DNA of 64,000 nt from Sneathiella glossodoripedis JCM 23214 (GCF_000616095.1 NZ_BAMS01000002.1:672452-736451); one strand, 5' to 3'. Numbered from the stretch's first letter, positions 42,687-52,828 are shown. Numbers and translations are program-made. The notes: generated by a model from the sequence alone, not told the origin.

Positions 42687-43986
42687 ATGTCACGCTTAAC
42701 ACCCCCTAAGAAGGAAGAGCTTGACCCAATAGAAATCGCGAGCCGAGATGAAATCTCGGCTCTACAACTGGAACGACTACAGTGGTCTGTGGGCCATGCC
42801 TACAACAATGTTCCGCTATTCAGGTCACGCTTTGACGAAGCTGGCGTTCATCCCTCCGACCTTAATAGTTTGCAAGACCTGGCCAAAATGCCGTTTTGCA
42901 ACAAACAGGATCTTCGCGACAATTACCCATTTGGAATGTTTGCGGTTCCCCGCAAAGACATCGTGCGTCTGCATGCGTCTTCGGGGACCACGGGCCGGGC
43001 AACTGTTGTCGCTTATACTCAAAAAGATATTGATAATTGGGCGGACCTTGTAGCGCGCAGTATTCGCGCTTCCGGTGGCCGAGCAGAGCATATGGTACAT
43101 GTCACATATGGCTATGGTCTGTTTACCGGTGGATTGGGCGCTCATTATGGTGCTGAAAGACTGGGATGCACCGTTGTTCCGTTTGGCGGCGGGCAAACTG
43201 AACGCCAGGTACAACTGATCAATGACTTCAAACCAGACATCATCATGGTGACCCCCTCTTATATGATGGCCTTGGCAGAAGAATTTGACCGACAAGGATT
43301 GATCCCCGAAAATCTTCACTTAAAGCAGGTATATTTGGTGCTGAACCATGGAGCGAGGCCATGCGCACCAAAATTGAAGACCGATTTGATATGGATGCGT
43401 TGGATATCTATGGCCTTTCAGAAGTGATGGGACCGGGTGTTGCCAATGAATGTATTGAAACAAAAGATGGTCTAACCCTGTGGGAAGACCATTTTTACCC
43501 TGAGATCATAAATCCGGAGACAGGTGAAGTTTTACCGGATGGCGAAAAGGGTGAACTTGTCTTTACAACCCTTACCAAGGAAGCCTTCCCCGTTATCAGA
43601 TATCGCACGGGTGATTTGACCCGCCTTCTGCCCGGGACGGCAAGATCGATGCGCCGCATTGAAAAAATCACAGGTCGCGTGGATGACATGTTGATCATTC
43701 GGGGCGTGAACCTGTTTCCAAGCCATGTCGAAGATTTGGCCGTTGCCACCGATGGACTGACCGCGCATTACGTGCTTGAAGTAACCCGCGAGGAATTATG
43801 GACGAATTGACGGTCAAGGTGGAACGAGACCCTCAGTCAGCGACCAGTGAGGCGACAAGCAAAGAATTGCAGCATAAAATCAAGTCCATCCTTGGCGTTA
43901 CTGCGAAAGTCGTGATTTGCGAACCGGGTAAACTGGAACGGTCTGGTGGTAAAGCCAAGCGCGTCATTGACCACCGAAAACTTTAA
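42687..43986 (+). CDS. paaK: Phenylacetate-CoA ligase, frameshifted twice
   Basis: Activates phenylacetate to phenylacetyl-CoA. The N-terminal part contains [20 protein letters not shown] (the P-loop SSGTTG), [20 protein letters not shown] and [16 protein letters not shown]. One missing A near 43324 restores [20 protein letters not shown], continuing with [20 protein letters not shown] and [21 protein letters not shown] second missing A near 43795 restores [18 protein letters not shown], ending with [12 protein letters not shown] and the terminal lysine motif. The full length is about 433 residues, normal for PaaK. Two losses in one gene argue for sequence error. Confidence 0.92.
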
Positions 43987-44002
43987 CAGTACAGGTGTTG
44001 AA

Positions 44003-44698
44003 ATGGGCAATGAATTCAATGGGTTTTCAAAAGAACTTGTTACCTTTTATGAAGAGCTGGCCCAAAATAATAATCGCGACTGGTTTCAAAAAAACAAGCA
44101 GCGTTACAGGGATGTAGCGTTGCACCCCATGTGCGATTTTATTTCTGATTTCGCCGATCATCTGGAGGAAATTGCACCCCGCTATATCGCTGATCCTCGC
44201 CCCAATGGGGGGTCTGTTTTTCGTATTCATCGTGACGTCCGCTTTGCGAAAGACAAAAAGCCCTATAAAGAACATTTGGCCTGCCAATTCAGGCATCAGG
44301 CGGGCAAGGATGCACATGCACCCGGTTTCTACCTGCATATAGATCTTGAGGGTATTCGGTATGGCGGCGGTGTCTGGTTGCCTTCGCCTCCAAAGCTGGC
44401 ATTAATCCGGCAGTCAATTGACGAAAATCCGGGAAAATGGCGAGCGATCAGAAATGATCCGGACATTTTAAGTGAATTTGGAGGTGTTCAAGGGGATGGG
44501 CTGAAAACTGCCCCTAAAGGATATGCAAAAGACCATCCTGATATTGAAGACCTGCGCCGAAAGACCTTCTTTTTAATGAAGAGAGCGCCAATTTCTGCCA
44601 TTCACAGCAGATCTCTCATTGACGAAGTGGCAGACACTTATCGCAAAGCCATCCCATTTATGAAGTTTCTGACCAACGCCGTTGAACTGCCTTATTAG
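44003..44698 (+). CDS. DUF2461 family protein
   Basis: A 231-residue protein with the DUF2461 pattern: FYEELAQNNNRDWFQKNKQR, VFRIHRDVRFAKDKKPYKEH, APGFYLHIDLEGIRYGGGVW and APKGYAKDHPDIEDLRRKTF. The function is unknown. I chose ATG 44003; the longer frame overlaps paaK. It follows paaK by 16 bases and may ride on its transcript. Confidence 0.87.
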   Translation: MGNEFNGFSKELVTFYEELAQNNNRDWFQKNKQRYRDVALHPMCDFISDFADHLEEIAPRYIADPRPNGGSVFRIHRDVRFAKDKKPYKEHLACQFRHQAGKDAHAPGFYLHIDLEGIRYGGGVWLPSPPKLALIRQSIDENPGKWRAIRNDPDILSEFGGVQGDGLKTAPKGYAKDHPDIEDLRRKTFFLMKRAPISAIHSRSLIDEVADTYRKAIPFMKFLTNAVELPY

Positions 44699-44794
44699 GC
44701 AAAACAGATGCAATTCAGGTCGAACTTACGAGTTATTAACATTTACGCACTAGACTCATGACTAGAGTTAAAGAGTTCCAGCAGGAGCAGTGCC

Positions 44795-45016
44795 ATGATG
44801 AATGTTATTGAATTTCAGCCAGATTCCACGGTAGATCTATACAGCACTGCGCATTTCATGATTATGCAGCAGGGTGAAAACGCGGTGGATCTATTGGATA
44901 CCGAAGCTCGCTCACTCCGCGAAAGAGGAGCCACTGAAGAACTCAGCGCGTGTCTGCATCTCCTTCGGGTCGTAAAAGAACTCATTGAAATGGAATATAA
45001 GGGGCCCATTCACTAA
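44795..45016 (+). CDS. Small hypothetical protein
   Basis: A 73-residue helical protein (AVDLLDTEARSLRERGATEE, then LSACLHLLRVVKELIEM). AGCAGGAGCAG precedes the ATG. Similar short proteins occur in alphaproteobacteria as far as I recall, with no known role. It seems to have its own promoter in the 96-base gap. Confidence 0.6.
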   Translation: MMNVIEFQPDSTVDLYSTAHFMIMQQGENAVDLLDTEARSLRERGATEELSACLHLLRVVKELIEMEYKGPIH

Positions 45017-45045
45017 CAGGCCCTCTGCCTCCATAAAATATGAGA

Positions 45046-46095
45046 TCAGTTTTTCAGGACCACCCGGCCCAGAACATTCCCTTTTGCAAGATCTTTAAGC
45101 GCGGTATCCGCTTCGTTCATGGGTCGCTCATCAAGTTTGAGGGACTGCAATTTTCCGCTTTTCGCTAAATCGAGCAACTCGTTCATCTCATCAAGGCTGC
45201 CAACAAAAGAGCCTTCCACAGCGATTGCTTTCATGGGAAAGAGCGGTACCGGCATGGAAAAACCACCACCAAATAACCCTACGATGACCAGCTTACCGCC
45301 TTTTGCAAGAACACTGGTTCCGAATTTGGCACTGCTTTCTGCCCCTACGAAATCAATCGCTGCATTTACACCGCCACCTGTCAGCGCCATTAACTCTTTG
45401 AACTGGGCACGATCGGACGGATCGAAAGCCGCCTCTGCTCCTGCGTCCAGACCCAACTGACGTTTATCCGGATCGATATCGGCGACATATACAGTTGCAT
45501 CGGTTACAGACTTTACCATGGACATGGCAGCAAGCCCAACGCCCCCACAACCGATAATCAGTAAAGACCCTCCGTCGGCGCGCCGTTTTGCTTTTTTAAG
45601 TGCACCATAGGCTGTAAGCCCCGAACAGGTATAGGTACAGGCAAGTTCATGTGGAAGGTTTCCATAATCAAGCAGGTATTTTTCATCGGGCACCCGAACG
45701 TGATCGCTATACCCGCCATCGACATCAACACCAAGCGCCTGCGGTCGGTTGCACAAATGACCATTTCCGCTTTCACAAGTGGAACAGGCGTCACATCCGA
45801 TCCATGGATAAGCTACCCGTTTATCGCCAACTTTAACGCCGGATACATCACCGCCGACAGCAACAACCTCCCCTACGATTTCATGACCTAGTGTAAAGGG
45901 CAGCTTGCGGCCACCGGTAATATCCAGCTTATGACCGCCGCCCATGTCGAAATATCCTTCCCACAGATGAACATCACTGTGACAGACCCCACAGGCTGAT
46001 ATTTTAAGCAAAACCTGTTTGCCAGACACAGTGGGTGCCGACATTTCGTTACAGACCAATGCGGCACCATATTCTTCAAATTGATAGCTTTTCAT
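45046..46095 (-). CDS. Zinc-dependent alcohol dehydrogenase
   Basis: A 349-residue medium-chain dehydrogenase. Catalytic zinc ligands are in ACGVCHSDVHLWEG and LGHEIVGEVVAVG; the structural zinc site is GCDACSTCESGNGHLC; the NAD-binding motif is LLIIGCGGVGLAAMSMVKSV with DIDP at the second strand end, pointing to NAD rather than NADP. Divergent from a LysR-type gene that may control it. Substrate not determined; similar to formaldehyde or aldehyde-alcohol dehydrogenases of soil bacteria. Confidence 0.9.
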   Translation of the reverse strand: MKSYQFEEYGAALVCNEMSAPTVSGKQVLLKISACGVCHSDVHLWEGYFDMGGGHKLDITGGRKLPFTLGHEIVGEVVAVGGDVSGVKVGDKRVAYPWIGCDACSTCESGNGHLCNRPQALGVDVDGGYSDHVRVPDEKYLLDYGNLPHELACTYTCSGLTAYGALKKAKRRADGGSLLIIGCGGVGLAAMSMVKSVTDATVYVADIDPDKRQLGLDAGAEAAFDPSDRAQFKELMALTGGGVNAAIDFVGAESSAKFGTSVLAKGGKLVIVGLFGGGFSMPVPLFPMKAIAVEGSFVGSLDEMNELLDLAKSGKLQSLKLDERPMNEADTALKDLAKGNVLGRVVLKN

Positions 46096-46343
46096 CCCAT
46101 TTTCCCTTTATTCCCAAAACGCCAAGCGTTCCGTTTGTTGTTGTTATCGGGTGTTTTTCCTCCCCAAGAGATTATGCCAGCTTATCCAATGCTGCGGGAA
46201 TATTAAAGGCTAACTTTTTGAAAAACTTACAAGGTGGAGAAGTTTAAATCTGACTTAATTCAATTGAACCTTGCTGAACAGTTTCAAGTTCTGAATAATG
46301 AACATCTGCTCTATGCGTTTCACAGCATCGGTAAAATTCTAAA

Positions 46344-47233
46344 ATGGCCGAAAACCTTACCATTACGCATCTAAAAACATTTTTGATGGTGGCCCAGCTG
46401 GGCAGCTTTCGCCAGACTGCCGAGCAAATGCAAACCACGCAACCAGCCATATCTTCGCGAATTGCCAAGTTGGAAGATATCCTGCAGACAAAGCTTCTGG
46501 ACAGATCAACAGGACATATCAGCCTGACAAAGACTGGACAGGCCCTGCGCCCCCATGCGGAATCGATGGTTAAAATGGCTGATCGCCTGGGTGAATATAT
46601 CCGGGATAATAATGCAGTAACAGGGCGGATCTCCCTCGGCGTTACAGAATTTGCAGTACACACATGGCTTCCCGCATTTCTGGAAAATGTCAAAATTGTC
46701 TTTCCTGAGTTGACCCTGGACCTGCAAGTGGACACCAGCCATGTACTTAAAAAACGCCTTCTAAGGGGTGATCTGGACATTGTTTTTATCCTCGGTCCTG
46801 TCGGGGATGAGAGGATACAGGCTTTAAAATCGCCACTCATGATTATGGCTGGTATGCCTCTCCTAATGCAGGGCTCTTAAAGTATAATTTTTACTCAATA
46901 CCCGAACTTGCCGACCAATATTCCCTCATAATGGACACAGCAAACTCTTTGGTACACAGAGAGGTGCGCGCTTATCTGCAAGCAGCGGATATTTACGAGC
47001 CCAATATCGTGTCCTGTTTTTCCAGTGCATCAGCAATTCAAATAGCAACGCTTGGCAACGGCATTGCCGCCCTTCCAAAACGGCTAGCCAGACCTGCAGT
47101 CGACGCAGGCCTCATTATTCCGCTGATGACAGACTGGAGCCCGTCAGCCATGCATTTTTCCGGATGCGTTTTAGCCACTTCATGTGAAGAGCAGCATGTC
47201 CGACTGATCCATTTCGTTAAATCCCTGCTGTAA
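46344..47233 (+). CDS. LysR-family regulator, frameshifted
   Basis: A 296-residue LysR-type regulator after repair. The helix-turn-helix is LKTFLMVAQLGSFRQTAEQM, then TTQPAISSRIAKLEDILQTK. The frame fails at KSPLMIMAG. One missing base near 46838 restores THDYGWYASPNAGLLKYNFY and joins ANSLVHREVRAYLQAADIYE and LGNGIAALPKRLA, the usual effector domain end. It is divergent from the alcohol dehydrogenase gene, its probable target, and its last bases overlap the convergent reductase gene. Confidence 0.87.
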
Positions 47234-48227
47234 CAGGTATCGCCACCTTTTCAAACCTATCCCGATCATGCGGAGCATCCAAATCCTGCAAGGGTCCCAC
47301 AGGAACGATACGGGTCGGGTTTATGCTATCGTGACTGCCGTAATAATGTCGCTTGATATGCTGCATATTCACAGTCTCTCTAACCCCGTCCATCTGATGC
47401 AACTCACGCAGATAATTATACAGATTTGGATAATCTACGATGCGCTTCAAATTGCATTTAAAATGCCCATAATACACGGGATCAAACCTGATGAGAGTTG
47501 TGAAGAGCCGCCAATCTGCTTCAGTCAGAACTGAACCTACGAGATATCGATTTTCGGAAAGGCGGTTTTCCAGCCATTCCAGCGTTTCAAACAGTGGGAA
47601 AACAGCTTCCTCATATGCTTCCTGGGATTGCGCAAAACCAGATTTATAAACCCCATTATTCAAGCTGACGTAAACACGTTCATTAATCTGATCAATCTCT
47701 TGTCGCAACTCTACTGGATAATAATCACCCTGTGCTGCGCCCAGTTGATCAAAAGCACTATTGAACATTCGGATTATTTCAGCAGATTCATTAGAAACGA
47801 TGGTCTCGCGCTGCTTATCCCATAAAATCGGCACAGTTGCGCGTCCAGTGTAATCCGGGTCGGCCAACTGATATATCTGATGAAGGTAATCAGCCCCATT
47901 GATCGGGTCTTGAACAGAGTCTTCATCACCTTTGAATGTCCAGCCCATATCACCCATCAACCAATGGGTGGACGAAATGGAGATAATATCCTCCAATCCT
48001 TTGAGTTTGCGAAAAATGGCAGTCCGGTGGGCCCAGGGGCACGCATGGGAGATATAGAGATGATACCGTCCACTTTCCGCCTTAAAACCGTCAGTACCGG
48101 TTGGGCCAGCCGAACCGTCCGGTGTAATCCAATTGCGAAAATGCGAAGCTTTACGGACAAACTTCCCATCACTGGTTTTTTGCAGCAACTCATCCGTTTG
48201 CCATTGACCATTTACCAGTTGTCCCAT
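47217..48227 (-). CDS. yqjG: Glutathionyl-hydroquinone reductase
   Basis: A 336-residue xi-class glutathione transferase that reduces glutathionyl-hydroquinones. The catalytic cysteine is in YISHACPWAHRTAIFRKL; other family features are HWLMGDMGWTF, TVPILWDKQRETIVSNESAE and the C-terminal helical domain with VYYGHFKCNLKRIVDYPNLY. It follows the pirin gene in the same direction with nine bases between, a pairing consistent with quinone or oxidative stress defence. Confidence 0.93.
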   Translation of the reverse strand: MGQLVNGQWQTDELLQKTSDGKFVRKASHFRNWITPDGSAGPTGTDGFKAESGRYHLYISHACPWAHRTAIFRKLKGLEDIISISSTHWLMGDMGWTFKGDEDSVQDPINGADYLHQIYQLADPDYTGRATVPILWDKQRETIVSNESAEIIRMFNSAFDQLGAAQGDYYPVELRQEIDQINERVYVSLNNGVYKSGFAQSQEAYEEAVFPLFETLEWLENRLSENRYLVGSVLTEADWRLFTTLIRFDPVYYGHFKCNLKRIVDYPNLYNYLRELHQMDGVRETVNMQHIKRHYYGSHDSINPTRIVPVGPLQDLDAPHDRDRFEKVAIPVTAGI

Positions 48228-48236
48228 AGCGCCCTC

Positions 48237-49082
48237 TTAAAACCTTCCGTTTTGGTAATCATCGAAAGCCTGCAAAACTTCCTCTCTCGTATTCATGACA
48301 AAGGGGCCACCACGCGCTACAGGCTCGTTCAACGGTTTTCCGCCGACAAGGAGAAAACGGGCTGAACCATCAACGGCTTTCAGAAACACTTCGTCACCAT
48401 CTCCAAGCACTACAAGCGTACCAGAGGTTAGCACATGATCGGTTGATCCGATTAACCCTGCTCCCTCAATGACATATATGAATACATTATGTGCTTCATC
48501 CACCGTTTGATGAAGTTCCTGATTTTTCCCGAGCCGAATATCAAGATAGAGTGGCTCTGTGTGCTGGTTCTTTACAGGCCCGACAGTACCCGCATTTGTT
48601 TTGCCTGCGACAACATTAATAGACCCACCTGCACTCAATTCTTCAACCGGCATTTCTTCGGGAGGAAATTCCTGATATCCCGGAGGCCCCATCTTGGCGG
48701 ACGCCGGTAAATTGATCCAAAGCTGAAAACCGCGCATCTCGCCTTCGGTTTGCTCAGGCATTTCTGAATGAACGATACCCTTTCCAGCGGACATCCATTG
48801 CACACCACCAGGAATAATCACACCTTCATTTCCAGCGTTATCTTTGTGGCGCATTTTTCCTGCAAGCATGTATGTAACGGTTTCAAACCCGCGATGCGGA
48901 TGCGAAGGAAATCCGCCGATATAATCGCTGGGCTCATCTGTTCCGAAAACATCCAGCATCAGAAACGGATCAAGAATATTTAGCTCATGAGTTCCAATAT
49001 ACCGTCTGAGGCGCACGCCATCTCCGTCTGAGCCTTCATGCCCTTCAGTAATACCCAGTATTTCTCTCACTTTATTACTCAT
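48237..49082 (-). CDS. Pirin-family protein (YhhW-like)
   Basis: A 281-residue double-cupin protein. Metal ligands are in GGFPSHPHRGFETVTYML and IVHSEMPEQTEGEMRGFQLW; bacterial relatives such as YhhW have quercetinase activity. I chose ATG 49082 rather than the ATG three codons upstream. It is divergent from a LysR-type gene 115 bases away and probably co-transcribed with the downstream glutathionyl-hydroquinone reductase, fitting a quinone/flavonoid response. Confidence 0.9.
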   Translation of the reverse strand: MSNKVREILGITEGHEGSDGDGVRLRRYIGTHELNILDPFLMLDVFGTDEPSDYIGGFPSHPHRGFETVTYMLAGKMRHKDNAGNEGVIIPGGVQWMSAGKGIVHSEMPEQTEGEMRGFQLWINLPASAKMGPPGYQEFPPEEMPVEELSAGGSINVVAGKTNAGTVGPVKNQHTEPLYLDIRLGKNQELHQTVDEAHNVFIYVIEGAGLIGSTDHVLTSGTLVVLGDGDEVFLKAVDGSARFLLVGGKPLNEPVARGGPFVMNTREEVLQAFDDYQNGRF

Positions 49083-49196
49083 CTTCTGCACCTTTCAAAA
49101 ATGCTGGAGACCTTCTTCACAGAATATTTAATGTTTCCAATATGCAGAATAAAGTATAAATACTGGAACATACTGTTCACAAATTGAGAACAATAA

Positions 49197-50168
49197 ATGG
49201 GTAAGCTCGAGGATATGGCGTTATTCGCCAAAATAGTGGAAAGTGGTAGCATCACGGCTGCAGCCAACCAAATGGGGATGGCGAAGTCAGCCGTTAGCAA
49301 AAAACTGGCGGATCTTGAAAAACAGATCGGCACTCAACTGATTAACAGAACAACACGCAAATCGAGCCTGACTGAAAGCGGTCAGCTTTACTATAACCAA
49401 TCCCAAAAAATATTACAGGATACGGATGATCTGCTGGCCGTGGTGGGATCCTCGAAGTCCGAACTTTCCGGAGCACTTCGTGTTGGTGCGCCTTTATCTT
49501 TTGGCTTAAAGCACCTGTCCCCGGTCATTAGTCAGTTTGCACGCAAACATCCGTCATTATCAATTGATCTCAGTTTTGCTGATCATCAGGTGAACCTGAT
49601 TGAAGATGGAATTGATGTGGCGATCCGCATTGCAAATTTGGAACCGTCAAGCCTGGTGGCACGGCGTTTTACAACCATACGCCACTGCATATGCGCAAGC
49701 CCGGATTATCTCCTGAAGTACGGTGAGCCGGAACATCCCAGTGAATTGGCCAGCCACAAAATCCTGAGATACAAGAGCCCCAGCGGTCTCAGTCATGTAA
49801 TTTCCGACAATAACGGTGAACAATATGAGGTTCCCACCCAAAGTGTTCTGATGTCAAACAATGGTGATTTCCTCAAATCAGCGGCGCTTGACGGTTTAGG
49901 ACTATATTTCTGTCCAACTTTCCTCTGCTCTGACGACCTCAAAACAGGCTTGCTTGTCCCGGTTTTGCGCGAATTTTCTTTGGTGGAACTGGGTGCCTAT
50001 ATCATATATCCGCAAACGAGGTATCTCTCTTCACGGGTTCGCCATTTTATTGATCATGTGGTTAAAAGCTTCGCCGATCCACCTCATTGGGATTTGGACA
50101 CCCTTGAAAGTGCGCCCCTATCTAATAGCTCGCAGCACCATCAGGCGCGCGATAAACATCCGTTATAA
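49197..50168 (+). CDS. LysR-family transcriptional regulator
   Basis: A 323-residue regulator. The helix-turn-helix is MALFAKIVESGSITAAANQM, then GMAKSAVSKKLADLEKQIGT. The effector domain includes GALRVGAPLSFGLKHLSPVI, IDVAIRIANLEPSSLVARRF and FLKSAALDGLGLYFCPTFL. It resembles the group of LysR proteins that control pirin and quinone-related genes and is divergent from the pirin gene, so that operon is its likely target. Confidence 0.92.
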   Translation: MGKLEDMALFAKIVESGSITAAANQMGMAKSAVSKKLADLEKQIGTQLINRTTRKSSLTESGQLYYNQSQKILQDTDDLLAVVGSSKSELSGALRVGAPLSFGLKHLSPVISQFARKHPSLSIDLSFADHQVNLIEDGIDVAIRIANLEPSSLVARRFTTIRHCICASPDYLLKYGEPEHPSELASHKILRYKSPSGLSHVISDNNGEQYEVPTQSVLMSNNGDFLKSAALDGLGLYFCPTFLCSDDLKTGLLVPVLREFSLVELGAYIIYPQTRYLSSRVRHFIDHVVKSFADPPHWDLDTLESAPLSNSSQHHQARDKHPL

Positions 50169-51086
50169 CCGATTTCCAGTTTGTATCTGTCCAGATATCA
50201 GTTGGATCCGAGAACTGGATGTCACGTCGCTTCAAATCAGCGGAAAAAATATCAACGACCATCTGCGGATCAAGATCATGACTGTGATCATCATATGAGG
50301 CGGCCATTGCTTCATTTTCAAAGCAATAGGCTTTCCACAAAATGGATATGCGCACATCCCCGTAATCAAACTCCGCGCAAGTTTCTTCATTTTCAATAAC
50401 TTGCCACTTGTTTTCACTGTTTAATCTTAACACAGCATCATAGCCGATATTGTCATATTTCCCCTGCTGCTCCAGCGGCCCAACGGCGCCAACTCTGTGA
50501 TACATATATTCATTATCAGCGAGGACACAGCTGTTCGAATAAGGCGGGCTTTCCGTTAGCGAAGGGGCGTCCAACCCATCTGGCCAATATTCAAATTCAC
50601 CACCGACGCGTCGTAAAACCAGGTAATCGCAGACGCAACGGGAACTGCCCATTCATGAAACAAGCCTGAATATCCCATCGGGGCAAGAAGCCAACTTGGA
50701 ACTTCCCTATTTTGACATCCCCTGAAAAACGGGAGGTCCAGATGAAAAGGGGCCCCCTTGGCGGGCAAGTTCAGGTTCGTCATCATAGCCACAGGGCGAA
50801 TAACTTCAGCGCGAAATGACTGTTTGGCAGCCTCAATAAACCGCTTATTGTAAAAATACGGCTCCGCTCCCTCAAAAATCACCTTACCCCCTAACGCCCA
50901 GAAATTTCGAAACCAACCGCCACTGGTCTCCCCTTTATTTTTATGGACTGCCGACAGAGTTTTGTAAGGACTGCCCTTTTTTATCAAATCCTGAATATCT
51001 TCGGGATTATCAAAGGCCTTCTCCAGTTTGATCGGTGGGGCCAACAAATTTTTGGGACGGGTAATCCGTGAAGAAGGGCCATTCAT
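50122..51086 (-). CDS. Hypothetical protein with HxD...H motif, frameshifted
   Basis: A restored 322-residue protein from ATG 51086 (AAAGGATAAT upstream). The first frame reads VIRPVAMMTNLNLPAKGAPF, HLDLPFFRG, and SGLFHEWAVPVASAITWFYD, then fails. One missing base near 50612 joins GGEFEYWPDGLDAPSLTESP, NEYMYHRVGAVGPLEQQG and WQVIENEETCAEFDYGDVRI. HLD and the later YHRVG could be iron ligands of a 2-oxoglutarate oxygenase-like cupin fold, but that is only a guess. Its 3' end overlaps the LysR gene on the opposite strand by 47 bases. Confidence 0.7.
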
Positions 51087-51240
51087 TTTATTATCCTTTA
51101 TTGAGGCTTTTTTTCTTAAATACAGGCTAGCACAATGTTCTATATTTGCAAAATCTGAACTTATCCTGTCTTTACCTGTCACAACATGTTGGATAGAAGC
51201 GTTATGTGTTTTTAGACACTCGCCATACAGGATCATTCAA

Positions 51241-51714
51241 ATGCGGCTTCTTCATCTGTTTGTTTTAATCTGTTTCTTCGGGGTCACTCTGACACCCCAC
51301 GCAACCGCCCGCCCCCGTGTATTTGAAGGTCCCTACCCTGCGGAAATTTATTATATTACGGATGGGGATACTTTCTTTGCCCGGGTACATATTTGGCCGG
51401 GCCTGAATAGTGATGTCAGTATCCGAATTAACGGCATAGATACACCAGAAACATGGCGCCCAAAATGTGAGGGGGAGGAAATAGCAGGCAAAGCCGCAAC
51501 CGAATTTCTGATGAAGCTTTTTGACAGCCCCTACAGAGGAGCAGTGCTGGACAAACCGATGGCAAAGGTTGAGCTGAGAAATGTCAAACAGGGAAAATTC
51601 GCAGGTCGAATTCTTGCCGATGTTTTTTACAACGGCAAAAATGTGGCTCAGCAACTTCTGCAATCAGGTCATGCCCGTCCGTATGACGGCGGCACCCGAA
51701 CTGGCTGGTGCTAA
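51241..51714 (+). CDS. Secreted staphylococcal-nuclease-like protein
   Basis: A 157-residue protein with a signal peptide (RLLHLFVLICFFGVTLTPHA). The SNase fold shows ITDGDTFFARVHIWPG, IRINGIDTPETWRPKCEGEE, and KFAGRILADVFYNGKNVAQQ. The calcium and catalytic acids of DGDT and IDTPE are present; the arginine in GRIL may be one of the two catalytic arginines. It probably degrades nucleic acids in the periplasm or outside. Confidence 0.85.
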   Translation: MRLLHLFVLICFFGVTLTPHATARPRVFEGPYPAEIYYITDGDTFFARVHIWPGLNSDVSIRINGIDTPETWRPKCEGEEIAGKAATEFLMKLFDSPYRGAVLDKPMAKVELRNVKQGKFAGRILADVFYNGKNVAQQLLQSGHARPYDGGTRTGWC

Positions 51715-51717
51715 CAA

Positions 51718-52314
51718 TCAATAAAAAAGCTTCTGATAAATATCCAGATTTTCCGGAGGAGGCTCACCTCTGTCTTTACTACCTATCGCTTTAAAAAAGT
51801 AACTTATTCCCTCAGTGCGTATCTTCTTTCGTTCCGGTGCACAATAATAACCTAAAAGCCTTTTGGTTCCTTCTGCGACCCCGAAATCGCTGGAACTATG
51901 CCCAGTCTCGTTGACGAATGTTAAACATTCCGAACCGTCAACGCTAAAAATTGAATACTCAAAATCCGCAAATTTGCTAGACTTTGACGGCGGTGCAATA
52001 TTGTTTGCATTTTTAAATCTAGGATAAAGCTGCCGTAAATTCTGGAGTTTATAGCTGTCGTTGAAGAAATAATTTGGCGCCAGTTCAACAAGATGAACTA
52101 CAGAGAAAATACGATTAGATCGCGTTGATTTAGAGACAATAAAAAACTGCCTTGTAGAGTAGTCCGCATTCCAACCTGTTTTTAGATACACTTTTTCAAC
52201 GTTGGCGGAAAAATACAGGGGAATTTCTTCTGCATCAGATTGTTCTGCAGCAAATACGCCACCTGCGCTTAAAAGAAACCCGATCAAGCCAGCAGTTAAT
52301 GTAATGAATCTCAT
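51718..52314 (-). CDS. Hypothetical secreted protein
   Basis: A 198-residue protein with a signal peptide (LTAGLIGFLLSAGGVFA followed by AEQSDAEE). The mature part is beta-rich with two cysteines (GSECLTF and YYCAPERK) that could form a disulfide. I recognise no family. It lies convergent to the nuclease gene. Confidence 0.65.
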   Translation of the reverse strand: MRFITLTAGLIGFLLSAGGVFAAEQSDAEEIPLYFSANVEKVYLKTGWNADYSTRQFFIVSKSTRSNRIFSVVHLVELAPNYFFNDSYKLQNLRQLYPRFKNANNIAPPSKSSKFADFEYSIFSVDGSECLTFVNETGHSSSDFGVAEGTKRLLGYYCAPERKKIRTEGISYFFKAIGSKDRGEPPPENLDIYQKLFY

Positions 52315-52391
52315 ACCCCCTCCTAGTCACTCACTACCATTATTAGCTTTGTTATAATTTATCATACATCAATTAATAGTAGGCATACCAC

Positions 52392-52426
52392 AAAAAAAAC
52401 CCTCGAAACCGTTTGGCTTCGAGGGT
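52392..52426 (-). terminator. Terminator of tRNA-Arg
   Basis: On the minus strand AACCCTCGAA, a short loop and TTCGAGGGTT followed by eight T-rich bases, a strong stem just after the tRNA. Confidence 0.9.
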
Positions 52427-52436
52427 TTTGTAAATC

Positions 52437-52513
52437 TGGCGACCCCTGCACGATTCGAACGTGCGACCTACAGATTAGAAGTCTGTTGCTCTATCCAGCT
52501 GAGCTAAGGGGCC
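52437..52513 (-). tRNA. tRNA-Arg (TCT)
   Basis: A full cloverleaf on the minus strand: acceptor GGCCCCT with AGGGGTC, D arm GCTC...GAGC, anticodon stem ACAGA/TCTGT with loop CTTCTAA (anticodon TCT), T loop TTCGAAT, and encoded CCA. Confidence 0.97.
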
Positions 52514-52519
52514 GGAATG

Positions 52520-52828
52520 TTATCCCCGGACGCGGGTATAACTGAAATTGTCAGCATATGTCTTGATGTTGAGCTTTCGCTCCTTCGGTTCAGAAACGCG
52601 ATATTCAATACCATTTGCTTCGCAATAAGCAATAGCACTTTCTTTATCATCAAATTTGAGCGTGACTTGCTGATCCGTGTCAGTGGAACCAGTCCACCCC
52701 ATCAACGGGTCTGCAAAACGCGCCGCAGAAGGAGTGAATTCCAACACCCACTTCCTGATTTTACCGCGACCTGACTGCATTGCATTTTTGGCAGGTCTGT
52801 AAATTCTAGCAACTTTGTTCATGCTCAT
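52520..52828 (-). CDS. NADH dehydrogenase accessory subunit, NDUFS4-like
   Basis: A 102-residue protein of the ETC complex I conserved-region family, homologous to the mitochondrial 18-kDa subunit NDUFS4. Seen: VARIYRPAKNAMQSGRGKIR, KWVLEFTPSAARFADPLMGW, VTLKFDDKESAIAYCEANGI and LNIKTYADNFSYTRVRG. In bacteria this subunit is characteristic of Alphaproteobacteria and sits away from the nuo operon, as here. It overlaps the secreted PA14 gene upstream. Confidence 0.93.
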   Translation of the reverse strand: MSMNKVARIYRPAKNAMQSGRGKIRKWVLEFTPSAARFADPLMGWTGSTDTDQQVTLKFDDKESAIAYCEANGIEYRVSEPKERKLNIKTYADNFSYTRVRG

